Part shown: in pieces, positions 6,066 to 13,398 of the stretch
How positions within the stretch are numbered: position 1 is the stretch's first letter
Layout: every line of letters starts with the position of its first letter
Source: UBA3263 sp964586765
GTDB lineage: Bacteria; Bacteroidota; Bacteroidia; Bacteroidales; Muribaculaceae
Direction of reading: 5' to 3'
DNA: 14,830 bases
Assembly: GCA_964586765.1 (NCBI GenBank)
Contig: CAZPHN010000045.1
Coordinates: 1-14,830 of the forward strand
Position numbers and translations under genes: made by a program
Notes under the pieces: generated by a model
The model's input: the letters and a program-made list of their open reading frames with translations, nothing else
Database searches by the model: none
Told to the model about the DNA's origin: nothing

Positions 6066-6343
6066 AGGAGCTTGATCCGTTGTTGCACTCTCAGCTGCGT
6101 CTTGCCGTAATGTCGATATTGATGAATGTCGATGAGGCTGATTTCGTTTACCTCAAGGAAAAGACGGATGCCACCGCAGGAAATCTGAGCGTTCAGCTCG
6201 ACAAACTTTCATTCGCCGGATATATCTCTGTGGAGAAATGTTTTGTCGGCAAGAAAACCCGGACCGTATGTCGAATATCCGACCAAGGTCGCAAGGCGTT
6301 TGAAGAATATGTCGATACTCTCAAGGAGTATCTGAACCTCTAA
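6062..6343 (+). CDS. Small winged-helix transcriptional regulator (HTH_34-like), 93 aa
   Basis: This is a single winged-helix domain of the kind in MarR/ArsR-like dimeric regulators. Visible parts are the first helix (LLHSQLRLAVMSILM), a second helix (ADFVYLKEKT), the recognition region (TAGNLSVQLDKLSFAGYISVEKCF) and the beta wing (KKTRTVCRISDQGRKAFEEYVDTLKEYL), ending in a dimerisation helix. The length and pattern fit Pfam HTH_34, common next to small membrane proteins. There is no ligand or metal-binding cluster apart from scattered Cys. It overlaps the preceding gene by 4 bases, so both are made from the promoter at 5293-5324. Likely targets are the two palindromes at 5297-5311 and 5376-5390. 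No terminator is visible after it. Confidence 0.85.
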   Translation: MKELDPLLHSQLRLAVMSILMNVDEADFVYLKEKTDATAGNLSVQLDKLSFAGYISVEKCFVGKKTRTVCRISDQGRKAFEEYVDTLKEYLNL

Positions 6344-6386
6344 AAAACAGTTTCCACTCATAATAAAGCGGCATTTTGGTCAAATA

Positions 6387-6418
6387 TTTGGTCGGATGCG
6401 CGCTTTTTGTTAAATTTG
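6387..6418 (+). promoter_or_regulatory. Bacteroidetes-type promoter of rpiB
   Basis: TTTG (6387-6390), 20 bases, TAAATTTG (6411-6418) is a full consensus match. The ATG of rpiB begins only 7 bases after the final G, so with a start of transcription 4 or so bases after the element the mRNA would be leaderless or nearly so. Confidence 0.75.
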
Positions 6419-6425
6419 CAGCCGT

Positions 6426-6869
6426 ATGAAACTTGGAATCTGTAGTGACCACGCCGGCTTTGAACTCAAAGCCTTGGTTATCAAAACGCTCTCGGAGCGC
6501 GGCATTGAAGTGAAGGACTTCGGCACCTTCTCTTCCGAATCTTGTGACTATCCTGACTTTGCCCACCCTTGTGCGGCGGCTCTTGAATCAGGTGAGGTTT
6601 ATCCCGCCATCGGCATCTGCGGCAGCGGTAACGGTATCGCCATGACCCTCAACAAGCATCAGGGCGTGCGCGCAGCCATCTGCTGGCAGCCCGAGCTGGC
6701 ACGTCTGGCACGCGCCCATAACGACGCCAACTGCCTTGTACTTCCGGCACGATTTATTCCCGCGGAACTCGCTCTGGAAATTGTAGACACTTTCCTCGCA
6801 TCTGACTTTGAGGGCGGACGCCACGTTCGTCGCGTTGAAAAGATTGCGCTGAATGGTAATCCCGTCTGA
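6426..6869 (+). CDS. rpiB: Ribose-5-phosphate isomerase B, 147 aa
   Basis: The enzyme interconverts ribose 5-phosphate and ribulose 5-phosphate in the pentose phosphate pathway, in the cytoplasm. The family marks are clear: the N-terminal SDHAGFELK (residues 7-15), DFGTFSSESCDYPDFA (31-46), the catalytic-cysteine loop GICGSGNGIAMTLNK with Cys65, and the AHNDANCLVLPARF segment with the acid-assisting His98. Length is normal for the LacA/RpiB family. The ATG is fixed by its closeness to the promoter at 6387-6418. The gene overlaps the next by 17 bases in another frame, so the two probably form an operon. Confidence 0.96.
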   Translation: MKLGICSDHAGFELKALVIKTLSERGIEVKDFGTFSSESCDYPDFAHPCAAALESGEVYPAIGICGSGNGIAMTLNKHQGVRAAICWQPELARLARAHNDANCLVLPARFIPAELALEIVDTFLASDFEGGRHVRRVEKIALNGNPV

Positions 6870-7512
6870 AGAAACATTTCTTTATATAGTCGAGATGGTG
6901 GGCGCATTAGCCGCCGCCATATCCGGCGTCCGTCTTGCCACTTTGAAGCGGTTTGACTGGTTTGGCGCATACATTGTCGGACTGGCTACCGCCCTTGGCG
7001 GCGGCACGCTGCGCGACATGATGCTTGGCATCCCTGTCTTTTGGGTATCAAGCTGGAAAATGTTTCTCAGCTACTTCATTACTACCGCGATAGGTCTCCT
7101 CATCGTCGTAATTTTCAGTGGCGCGCTGATTCGGCGTGAACGCGCCCTGCTGGTGTTCGACGCAATCGGTCTGGCACTGTTTACCGTCATCGGACTTGAA
7201 AAGGCTCTGGTGGGCGGTCGCCCCATGGGAATAGCGATTACCATGGGCTTGGTGACGGGTGCATTCGGGGGTGTGCTTCGCGACATCCTCATAAACGAAG
7301 AGCCGCTGATTTTCCGCAAGGATATCTACGCTATGGCTTCGCTTCTGGGCGGAGTGGCATACTGGGGCGTAGGCTGTATGGGCTTTACGCCTGAGCTATC
7401 TGCCTTAGCATGTATGATTACATGTATAACCATCCGTATGTTGGCTCTGAAATATGGATGGCATCTGCCTATTTTGCGTCCGGTGCCAACGTCCGAGAAG
7501 GATAATTCATAA
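6853..7512 (+). CDS. UPF0126/TRIC-like membrane protein (YicG family), 219 aa
   Basis: This is an inner-membrane protein of the family with two copies of the glycine-transporter (UPF0126) repeat, related in fold to trimeric intracellular cation (TRIC) channels. The two inverted repeats are marked by GGGTLRD (residues 49-55) and GGVLRD (139-144), each in a hydrophobic three-helix unit; a seventh hydrophobic helix follows near 180-200. Transported substrate cannot be told from the sequence: E. coli relatives have been linked to glycine, others to potassium. The chosen ATG overlaps the end of rpiB by 17 bases; an in-frame ATG at 6895 would cut into the first helix. It is probably co-transcribed with rpiB. 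Confidence 0.92.
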   Translation: MVIPSEETFLYIVEMVGALAAAISGVRLATLKRFDWFGAYIVGLATALGGGTLRDMMLGIPVFWVSSWKMFLSYFITTAIGLLIVVIFSGALIRRERALLVFDAIGLALFTVIGLEKALVGGRPMGIAITMGLVTGAFGGVLRDILINEEPLIFRKDIYAMASLLGGVAYWGVGCMGFTPELSALACMITCITIRMLALKYGWHLPILRPVPTSEKDNS

Positions 7513-7520
7513 TTTTTCGC

Positions 7521-7528
7521 TATATTTG
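7521..7528 (+). promoter_or_regulatory. Probable -7 promoter element of nnr
   Basis: TATATTTG fits TAnnTTTG but there is no TTTG at the -33 position. The nnr ATG starts 7 bases after the final G, the same spacing as at rpiB, so any transcript from here would be nearly leaderless. Confidence 0.45.
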
Positions 7529-7535
7529 CGCAGCA

Positions 7536-9053
7536 ATGAAACTTTTTACAACTGACCAAATCAAGAAAATTGAACGTGCCACCATCGCTAATGAGGGGGT
7601 CACGTCGCTTCAGCTTATAGACCGCGCCGCCGAGGGAGTGGCGTGTGAAGTGGTCAGTCTCCTTACGCCTCAATCACGCATAGCCATCTTTGCCGGTCCG
7701 GGAAATAACGGTGCCGATGCGCTGGCAACCGCCCGTATGCTTTACGAACAGGGGTATCGCCCGGAAGTGTTCCTTTTCAACATTGGCGGCGACAAACTTG
7801 GCGAAGATTGCCGCGTTTGCCGCGACCTGCTTCTTCAGGCGTTTCCCGATGCTGACTTCACGGAAGTTATCAAGCAGTTTAACCGTCCGCACCTTACCCG
7901 CAACCATATAGTCATTGACGGTCTGTTCGGCACCGGGCTGCGCGAATCGCTCAGCGGCGGTTTCCGCGAGCTTGTCAAATATATCGATGACTCTCAGGCA
8001 CGCGTAATCAGTATTGACATCCCTTCCGGACTCTTTGGCGACTGGAATCCCAACGCCATCCACCGGAACATGCTCCACGCCGACCTGACACTTGCCATTC
8101 AGTTTCCCCACCTCAGTTTCTTCATGGCAGAAAACAACGAGGTGATTGGTAACTGGAAAACACTTGACATAGGACTCAGTTCCACCGAAATACGCAAGGC
8201 TACCGCACCGTTCCATCTGGTTGAGCGCGCCGACGTGCGCCGCCTGCTTCGCCGTCGGCCGGAATTCTGCTCAAAGGCTGATTTCGGCTCCGCCCTGCTC
8301 GTGGCGGGAAGTTACGGAATGATGGGAGCCGCCGTGCTTGCCGCCCGGGGAGCACTTCGCGCCGGTGCGGGTAAAATCAGCGTCTACGCCCCGCGCTGCG
8401 GATATGAAATAATGCAGACTGCCGTTCCGGAATCAATGTTTGTGGCTGCCAACAGCGATATCCACATTTCAAGCATCCGGTTAAACAACACCTACTCCGC
8501 CATTGGACTCGGACCCGGTATCGGTACGGCAGACGCGACAGTCGACGCGCTTGAGCTCTTCCTTCAGGAACACCGCGAGCCGCTGGTTATCGACGCCGAT
8601 GCGCTCAACTGCATAGCCAAACGTCAGAGTTTGCTCCACCGTATCCCGGTCAATTCCATCCTTACGCCCCATGCAGGCGAATTTGACCGTATATTCGGTC
8701 AGCAACCCAGTTCCGAGGCGCGTCTTGTAAAGGCAATCGAAGTGGCTCGCTACCACCAGATACTTATCATCCTCAAAGGGCGGTTCACCACCATTGTCAT
8801 GCCTGACGGGCGGCTCTGCTTCAACTCCTCCGGCAATCCCGCCATGGCTACACCCGGCTCGGGCGATGTGCTTACCGGCGTAATCACTTCATTGATGGCG
8901 CAGGGCTATCCGTCGAAGGTAGCTGCAATATGCGGAGTCTACATTCATGGCTATGCGGGCGATATTGCAGCCGAAACCGAAGGGCAATACGGCGTCACAG
9001 CCGGCGATATCGCCTCGAATATAGGTCGCGCTATCAAATATGTATTAAATTGA
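7536..9053 (+). CDS. nnr: Bifunctional NAD(P)HX epimerase / ADP-dependent NAD(P)HX dehydratase, 505 aa
   Basis: The protein repairs hydrated NADH and NADPH: the N-terminal domain epimerises R- and S-NAD(P)HX, and the C-terminal domain dehydrates the S form using ADP. The N-terminal YjeF domain (about 1-220) shows GPGNNGADALATA (54-66), IDGLFGTGL (127-135) and the catalytic SIDIPSGL with Asp161. The C-terminal ribokinase-like domain (about 235-505) shows KADFGSALLVAGSYGMMGAA, GLGPGIG (324-330), LVIDADALN, TPHAGEF (377-383), and PGSGDVLTG with Asp444. The epimerase loop has Ala where most members have a second Gly and a final Gly (GGDG becomes GADA). Length is normal for the fused form. The next gene starts 17 bases after the stop. 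Confidence 0.95.
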   Translation: MKLFTTDQIKKIERATIANEGVTSLQLIDRAAEGVACEVVSLLTPQSRIAIFAGPGNNGADALATARMLYEQGYRPEVFLFNIGGDKLGEDCRVCRDLLLQAFPDADFTEVIKQFNRPHLTRNHIVIDGLFGTGLRESLSGGFRELVKYIDDSQARVISIDIPSGLFGDWNPNAIHRNMLHADLTLAIQFPHLSFFMAENNEVIGNWKTLDIGLSSTEIRKATAPFHLVERADVRRLLRRRPEFCSKADFGSALLVAGSYGMMGAAVLAARGALRAGAGKISVYAPRCGYEIMQTAVPESMFVAANSDIHISSIRLNNTYSAIGLGPGIGTADATVDALELFLQEHREPLVIDADALNCIAKRQSLLHRIPVNSILTPHAGEFDRIFGQQPSSEARLVKAIEVARYHQILIILKGRFTTIVMPDGRLCFNSSGNPAMATPGSGDVLTGVITSLMAQGYPSKVAAICGVYIHGYAGDIAAETEGQYGVTAGDIASNIGRAIKYVLN

Positions 9054-9070
9054 TTCTCTCTTTATATATT

Positions 9071-10159
9071 ATGAAACGTCTCCCGCTCTTACTCCTTGCA
9101 GTCGCTTCCGCCGTTTTCGGCGTATCCGCCCAGCAGGTCAGCAAGCTTTCCGCCACAAAGGCAAATGACTACGGCATAGTCTACTCACTGCCGCAAACAG
9201 CCCTCCGGATTACTCTCGAGGCTGAAGGAACGGTAAAGACCCCCGGCGAATTCTATCAGTATGCCGCCCGTTATCTCGGTCCGCAGGCAGCCAAAACAGC
9301 TATTGCCAAAGCGTCGTCAACATGGGAACTGACCTCGGCTTCAATCACCCCCGTAGGCGTTCCGCAGACCTCGGGCGAGACATGGCTCATGCAATTCAAG
9401 AGCGGAGCATCTGCCTTTCTGCTTGTCAACGAACAGGGACTGCCCCTTGCCCTCGGGACAGAAATAGACACAACCGAAGAGACCGACATTCCCGAGATGA
9501 AACGCCACACGCTCAACCCGGTTGATGGCACCGCAGCCCGCTATGCCATGACCGAGGATATGGTCCAGAGTTCCTCTATGGCGAAACGCGCAGCCATGGC
9601 TGCAGCCCAGATTATGGAACTGCGTCGCAGCCGTCAGGACTACCTTACGGGACAGGCGGACCAGATGCCCGACGGCACCGCCCTGAAAATCATCCTCGAC
9701 AATATCAACGCTCAGGAAGAAGCCCTGACCGCAATGTTCCTCGGAACGGAGCGCAAACGCACGGAAACCACCGTCGTCACCGTGACTCCCGGAGCCGACA
9801 GCGAGCAGGGGCGCGTAATTGCCCGCCTGAACGCAGTCAAGGGGTTTGTCAGTGCCGATGACCTCAGCGGAGCTCCGGTCTATTTAGACATTGACGTGAC
9901 AGACCGGGGCAAAATGCCCGTTAATGAGAAGGGTGAGACAAAGAAATTCCCCAAAAACGGTATCGCATACTGTATTCCCGGCGCGGCTCAGGTAAGCGTC
10001 AGTTTCGACGGACGTACTTTCTGCTCGCGCTCTGTAGCTCTTGCGCAGTCAGGAGTCGTATTCGGACTTGACCCTGCGATATTCACCGACAAGAAATCGC
10101 CCGCCTATGTTATTTTCGACCCTACCACCGGCGGAATTCGCGAATTAGGTACCAAATAG
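9071..10159 (+). CDS. Exported DUF4831-family protein, 362 aa
   Basis: This is a Bacteroidetes protein of unknown function that I place in DUF4831 by its pattern: a start segment of the type NDYGIVYSLPQTALRITLEAE, then GEFYQYAARYLG (about 55-67), a central helical segment (SSMAKRAAMAAAQIMELRRSRQDYLTGQ) and NAQEEALTAMFLGT. Residues 1-20 are a signal peptide ending in GVSA before QQV, with no lipobox, so a soluble periplasmic protein is likely. I start at ATG 9071, because the open frame extends upstream into nnr and the signal peptide begins exactly here. There are 17 bases after nnr and 8 before dapA, so the gene is embedded in an operon with them. No catalytic motif is visible. Confidence 0.83.
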   Translation: MKRLPLLLLAVASAVFGVSAQQVSKLSATKANDYGIVYSLPQTALRITLEAEGTVKTPGEFYQYAARYLGPQAAKTAIAKASSTWELTSASITPVGVPQTSGETWLMQFKSGASAFLLVNEQGLPLALGTEIDTTEETDIPEMKRHTLNPVDGTAARYAMTEDMVQSSSMAKRAAMAAAQIMELRRSRQDYLTGQADQMPDGTALKIILDNINAQEEALTAMFLGTERKRTETTVVTVTPGADSEQGRVIARLNAVKGFVSADDLSGAPVYLDIDVTDRGKMPVNEKGETKKFPKNGIAYCIPGAAQVSVSFDGRTFCSRSVALAQSGVVFGLDPAIFTDKKSPAYVIFDPTTGGIRELGTK

Positions 10160-10167
10160 CATCTTTT

Positions 10168-11052
10168 ATGCCACGAGTAAACTTAAAAGGCATGGGAGTG
10201 GCTCTTATCACTCCCTTCAAAGCAGACAAGACAATTGATTTTCAAGCATTGGCACATCTGGTAGAATACCAGATTAAGTGCGGAATTGACTTTATAGTGG
10301 TGTTAGGCACCACAGCAGAGACCCCTACCCTTACAGCCGATGAACGCCGTCAGGTGCGCGATTTCGTTGCCCAGAGGGTCAACGGACGTGTACCGCTGGT
10401 ACTCGGTCTCGGAGGTAATAACACCATGGGCGTCATCGAGGAGATTCGCCTTACGGACCTCAGCGCATACTCCGCCATCCTTTCTGTCGTTCCTTATTAT
10501 AATAAGCCGTCGCAGGAAGGAATATATCAGCACTACGCTGCCATAGCACAGGCTTCGCCGGTTCCCATTGTACTCTACAATGTTCCGGGACGTACCGGCG
10601 TCAACATGACAGCCGAGACGACCCTCCGGCTCGCCACAGATTTTCCCGAAAAAATTATCGCCGTAAAGGAAGCGAGCGGCAATTTCACTCAGATTGACGA
10701 CATAATCAAGCGCAAACCTGCCGACTTTATGGTAATTTCCGGCGATGACGGCATAACGTTCCCGCTGATTACGCTCGGCGCGGTCGGTGTAATATCGGTC
10801 ATAGGCAATGCTTTCCCCAAGGAGTTCAGTCGCATGGTGCGTCTTGCCCTTGAAGGCGATTTTGCCAATGCGCTGCTTATTCACCATAAGTTTACCGAGC
10901 TGTTCTCGCTGCTCTTTGTCGACGGCAACCCCGCGGGAGTCAAATGTCTGCTCCATGCCATGGGCTACATTGAAAATGAGCTGCGCTTGCCCCTCGTTCC
11001 GACCCGAATTACAACCTACGATAAAATCCGCAACGTACTCGAACGCTTATGA
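10168..11052 (+). CDS. dapA: 4-hydroxy-tetrahydrodipicolinate synthase, 294 aa
   Basis: The enzyme condenses pyruvate with aspartate semialdehyde, the first step of the diaminopimelate branch toward lysine and peptidoglycan. It is a class I aldolase-type (beta/alpha)8 barrel. Key residues are in place: GTTAE (47-51) with Thr48/Thr49, PYYNKP with Tyr110/Tyr111, the active-site YNVPGRTG with Tyr137 and Arg142, and the Schiff-base lysine Lys167 in IAVKEASGN. SGDDG (191-195) and GVISVIGNAFP follow as usual. Length is normal. The gene ends with an ATGA overlap with rsmA, indicating translational coupling. The start lies 8 bases after the preceding stop. Confidence 0.96.
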   Translation: MPRVNLKGMGVALITPFKADKTIDFQALAHLVEYQIKCGIDFIVVLGTTAETPTLTADERRQVRDFVAQRVNGRVPLVLGLGGNNTMGVIEEIRLTDLSAYSAILSVVPYYNKPSQEGIYQHYAAIAQASPVPIVLYNVPGRTGVNMTAETTLRLATDFPEKIIAVKEASGNFTQIDDIIKRKPADFMVISGDDGITFPLITLGAVGVISVIGNAFPKEFSRMVRLALEGDFANALLIHHKFTELFSLLFVDGNPAGVKCLLHAMGYIENELRLPLVPTRITTYDKIRNVLERL

Positions 11053-11837
11053 CCGGCAAAGTCAAGCCCAAAAAGGCTCTCGGACAGCATTTCCTTACCG
11101 ACCTGAACGTAGCGGAACGCATTGCACGCACTCTTGACTCAGACCCCGCGCTACCCGTACTTGAAGTAGGACCCGGAATGGGCGTACTGACCCAATTTCT
11201 GCTGAACCACGGCAGAGACGTCAAGGTAGTTGAACTTGACTCGGAAAGCGTAGAATACCTTAAAGCCAACTTCCCGCAGCTCAACGAGGATGACCGCATT
11301 GTCGAGGCTGACTTTCTTCGCCTGAACCTGCGCGAAGTGATGGGCGACAAGGAATTTGCCGTCATTGGCAACTATCCTTACAATATTTCATCGCAGATAT
11401 TTTTCCATATCCTAGACTTCCGCGAACAGATTCCGCTCTGTTCGGGCATGCTTCAGCGCGAAGTGGCTGAACGCCTTGCCGCCATTCCCGGCACCAAAGC
11501 GCGCGGCATCCTGTCCGTTCTGCTCCAGATGTGGTATGACGTGCAATATCTTTTCACAGTAAGCGAAGGTGTTTTCAATCCTCCGCCCAAGGTCAAGAGC
11601 GGAGTCATTAAACTTACGCGTAACGGACGCATCGACCCCGGATGTGACCTCGAGCTGTTCAGGAAAGTAGTCAAAACTACCTTCGGACAGCGACGCAAGA
11701 CCATCCGCAACTCTATCCGCGCCATCGCTCCGGACTTTCCTGCTACCCATCCTCTCGCCGGAATGCGTCCCGAACAGCTTACCGTTGAGCAATTTATCTC
11801 CCTGACAAACGACGTCAACGCCCTTCGCTGGGGGTGA
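11049..11837 (+). CDS. rsmA: 16S rRNA (adenine1518/1519-N6)-dimethyltransferase, 262 aa
   Basis: RsmA (KsgA) dimethylates two adjacent adenines in helix 45 of 16S rRNA, a late step of small-subunit assembly, using S-adenosylmethionine. The start KPKKALGQHFL (6-16) is diagnostic; motif I is LEVGPGMGVLT (38-48), the acidic SAM contact is VVELDSE, and motif IV is GNYPYNISSQI (107-117), with Tyr for the Leu found in E. coli, which is usual in Bacteroidetes. FGQRRKTIRNSIR near 215-227 marks the C-terminal helical domain. The ATG overlaps the dapA stop by 4 bases. The family is secure. Confidence 0.96.
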   Translation: MTGKVKPKKALGQHFLTDLNVAERIARTLDSDPALPVLEVGPGMGVLTQFLLNHGRDVKVVELDSESVEYLKANFPQLNEDDRIVEADFLRLNLREVMGDKEFAVIGNYPYNISSQIFFHILDFREQIPLCSGMLQREVAERLAAIPGTKARGILSVLLQMWYDVQYLFTVSEGVFNPPPKVKSGVIKLTRNGRIDPGCDLELFRKVVKTTFGQRRKTIRNSIRAIAPDFPATHPLAGMRPEQLTVEQFISLTNDVNALRWG

Positions 11838-11898
11838 CGTGAACAAAACCGCAGGCATCGGTGTTATTAAGGAAAACTATTTAATTCAACTTTTATTT

Positions 11899-12945
11899 AT
11901 GAAGAAGACACTTATCCTTGCCGCTGCCGCCTTCGCCCTTGTCTGCGGAGCCGAGTATGCCGATGCTTGCACTCGCGTTTGCTATGCCGGTAAATATGCC
12001 GTTGCAACCGGTCGAACCCTTGACTGGCGCACTCCTATTCCCACCGCACTACGCACCTTCCCGCGTGGCGAAAAGCACGAAAGCTATGATAATCCCGCTG
12101 AAAACCTCACATGGACCTCAAAATATGGCTCCGTATGTGCCATCAGCTACGATATGGGCGCAGCTGAAGGTCTTAACGAAGTCGGACTCGCTGTAAACGT
12201 TCTTTACCTTCCCGGCTCGGTATACTCCCTGCCCGATGGAAAAGAATACCGCAAAAAAATGTCGACCAGCGTCTGGCCGCTTTACTATCTCGACAATTTC
12301 GCAACCGTCGACGAAGCTATTTCAGCTACAGCCAAGGACCTTTTCTATCTTGACGCACCTGCTATGGCAGACGGCTCGGCAGCCACTCTCCATATGGCAA
12401 TTTCAGACTCTACCGGCAACTGTGCCGTAATCGAATATAAAGACGGCGTTCTTCAGACCCATGTAGGTAAAGAGTATAACGTATTGACCAATGCTCCTTT
12501 CTATGACCAGATGCTCGCCGTGCGCGATTACTGGCAGGAAGTTGGCGGCATGAACATGCTCCCCGGCACAAACCGTTCGACTGACCGCTTTGCGCGCGCC
12601 TCATTTTACCGTTCGGTACTTCCCGATTCGCTTGACCATACCCGCGCGCTTGCCGCCGTGTTCGGAATTATCCGCAACTGCGCCGTCCCGATGGGTATCA
12701 CGGTTCCCGGTCGCCCCGAAATCAGCACCACCCAGTGGAGTACCCTCTGCGACCAGACCGAAATGACATATTATTTCCAACTCACCCAGAGCCCGAGTGT
12801 TGTTTGGGTTGACCTCCGCGAGGCGAAACTTGCTCCCGGCTCACCCCAACAGACCCTGCAACTGACCACCGACGGCACGCAGGTAGGTAAGGTAAACCAT
12901 CTGCTTAAAGATGCAAAACCGTTTAAACCCTTCTTCCATCCCTAA
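11899..12945 (+). CDS. Secreted linear-amide C-N hydrolase (bile salt hydrolase / penicillin V acylase family), 348 aa
   Basis: This is an Ntn-hydrolase of the choloylglycine hydrolase family, which cleaves amide bonds in conjugated bile salts, penicillin V or acyl-homoserine lactones. The signal peptide (1-23) ends in ADA, and signal peptidase cleavage would expose Cys24 as the N-terminal nucleophile (CTRVCYAG). Other family residues are present: GRTLDW with Arg39 and Asp42, LNEVGLAVN with Asn93, the oxyanion TNAPFYD with Asn198 and GTNRSTDRFARASF with Arg233. The overall wording resembles Bacteroides bile salt hydrolases, from memory and not by alignment. I start at ATG 11899, not at the upstream in-frame ATG 11839, because the signal peptide begins here. 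It lies 61 bases after rsmA, with no promoter consensus seen. Substrate is undetermined. Confidence 0.92.
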   Translation: MKKTLILAAAAFALVCGAEYADACTRVCYAGKYAVATGRTLDWRTPIPTALRTFPRGEKHESYDNPAENLTWTSKYGSVCAISYDMGAAEGLNEVGLAVNVLYLPGSVYSLPDGKEYRKKMSTSVWPLYYLDNFATVDEAISATAKDLFYLDAPAMADGSAATLHMAISDSTGNCAVIEYKDGVLQTHVGKEYNVLTNAPFYDQMLAVRDYWQEVGGMNMLPGTNRSTDRFARASFYRSVLPDSLDHTRALAAVFGIIRNCAVPMGITVPGRPEISTTQWSTLCDQTEMTYYFQLTQSPSVVWVDLREAKLAPGSPQQTLQLTTDGTQVGKVNHLLKDAKPFKPFFHP

Positions 12946-12976
12946 TTTGCCCCACAGAGTAACGACAGGGACATAC

Positions 12977-13393
12977 ATGCGGTTAGTCATTGAAGAATGG
13001 CTGATGAACCACTGGTGGATTCCTGCGTTACCCCTCGCCGCAATAGCGTTTGCGGCAATAGAAACCGGTGACCTGCGCCTTTGGGTGTTGGTCCCGGTTT
13101 TGGTATGTCTGCTCTTCCCGCTGATGATGGTGATGGTCTACTATTCTTACTCGCTGACTCCGGAGGCGGCTGCCGCCATCCGTCCACACCTGACGCGCGT
13201 CAGCGCGGACGGTTCGCTTACGCTCTTACCCCAGCCCGCCACCACCGATGAAGGCAAACGGCTGCCGGAGCTTCACATCCCCGCCCGAGAAATTTCTGCA
13301 GTTGAAGAAAGCGCAGACCAAATAATTGTCCGAATAAAGGACAAACCATATCGTTTTGTAATCATTCCGACAAAAACAGATACAGAAATTTAA
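12977..13393 (+). CDS. Small membrane protein of unknown function, 138 aa
   Basis: I do not recognise the family with confidence. Two hydrophobic helices (about residues 12-28 and 35-57) form a hairpin, followed by a soluble domain of about 80 residues rich in short beta strands (SLTLLPQP, LHIPAREISAVEESADQIIVRIKDKPYRFVIIP) that resembles a small PH-like or beta-barrel domain; that is a guess. ATG 12977 is chosen because it follows a clear gap after the preceding stop and directly precedes the helices; the in-frame ATG at 12911 would overlap the hydrolase by 35 bases and add 22 polar residues. Only 5 bases separate it from the lipoprotein gene, so the two are likely co-expressed. Confidence 0.78.
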   Translation: MRLVIEEWLMNHWWIPALPLAAIAFAAIETGDLRLWVLVPVLVCLLFPLMMVMVYYSYSLTPEAAAAIRPHLTRVSADGSLTLLPQPATTDEGKRLPELHIPAREISAVEESADQIIVRIKDKPYRFVIIPTKTDTEI

Positions 13394-13398
13394 AGAAT

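Noticed and set aside
7674..8216. A 180-codon frame antisense to nnr
   Set aside because: It lies wholly opposite a conserved enzyme domain and has no promoter or family pattern; long antisense frames are expected in GC-richer coding DNA.
8930..9070. Longer start for the DUF4831 protein, inside nnr
   Set aside because: The added residues are an out-of-frame reading of nnr, and a clean signal peptide begins at 9071.
11839..11898. Longer start for the Ntn-hydrolase
   Set aside because: It would put 20 extra residues before the signal peptide; secretion and exposure of Cys24 require the start at 11899.
11899..11973. Ntn-hydrolase as a lipoprotein because of ADAC
   Set aside because: The sequence before the Cys (EYADA) is a signal peptidase I site, not a lipobox, and the Cys is the family's nucleophile.
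12911..12976. Longer start for the small membrane protein
   Set aside because: It would overlap the hydrolase gene by 35 bases and add a polar stretch with no support; ATG 12977 directly precedes the first helix.
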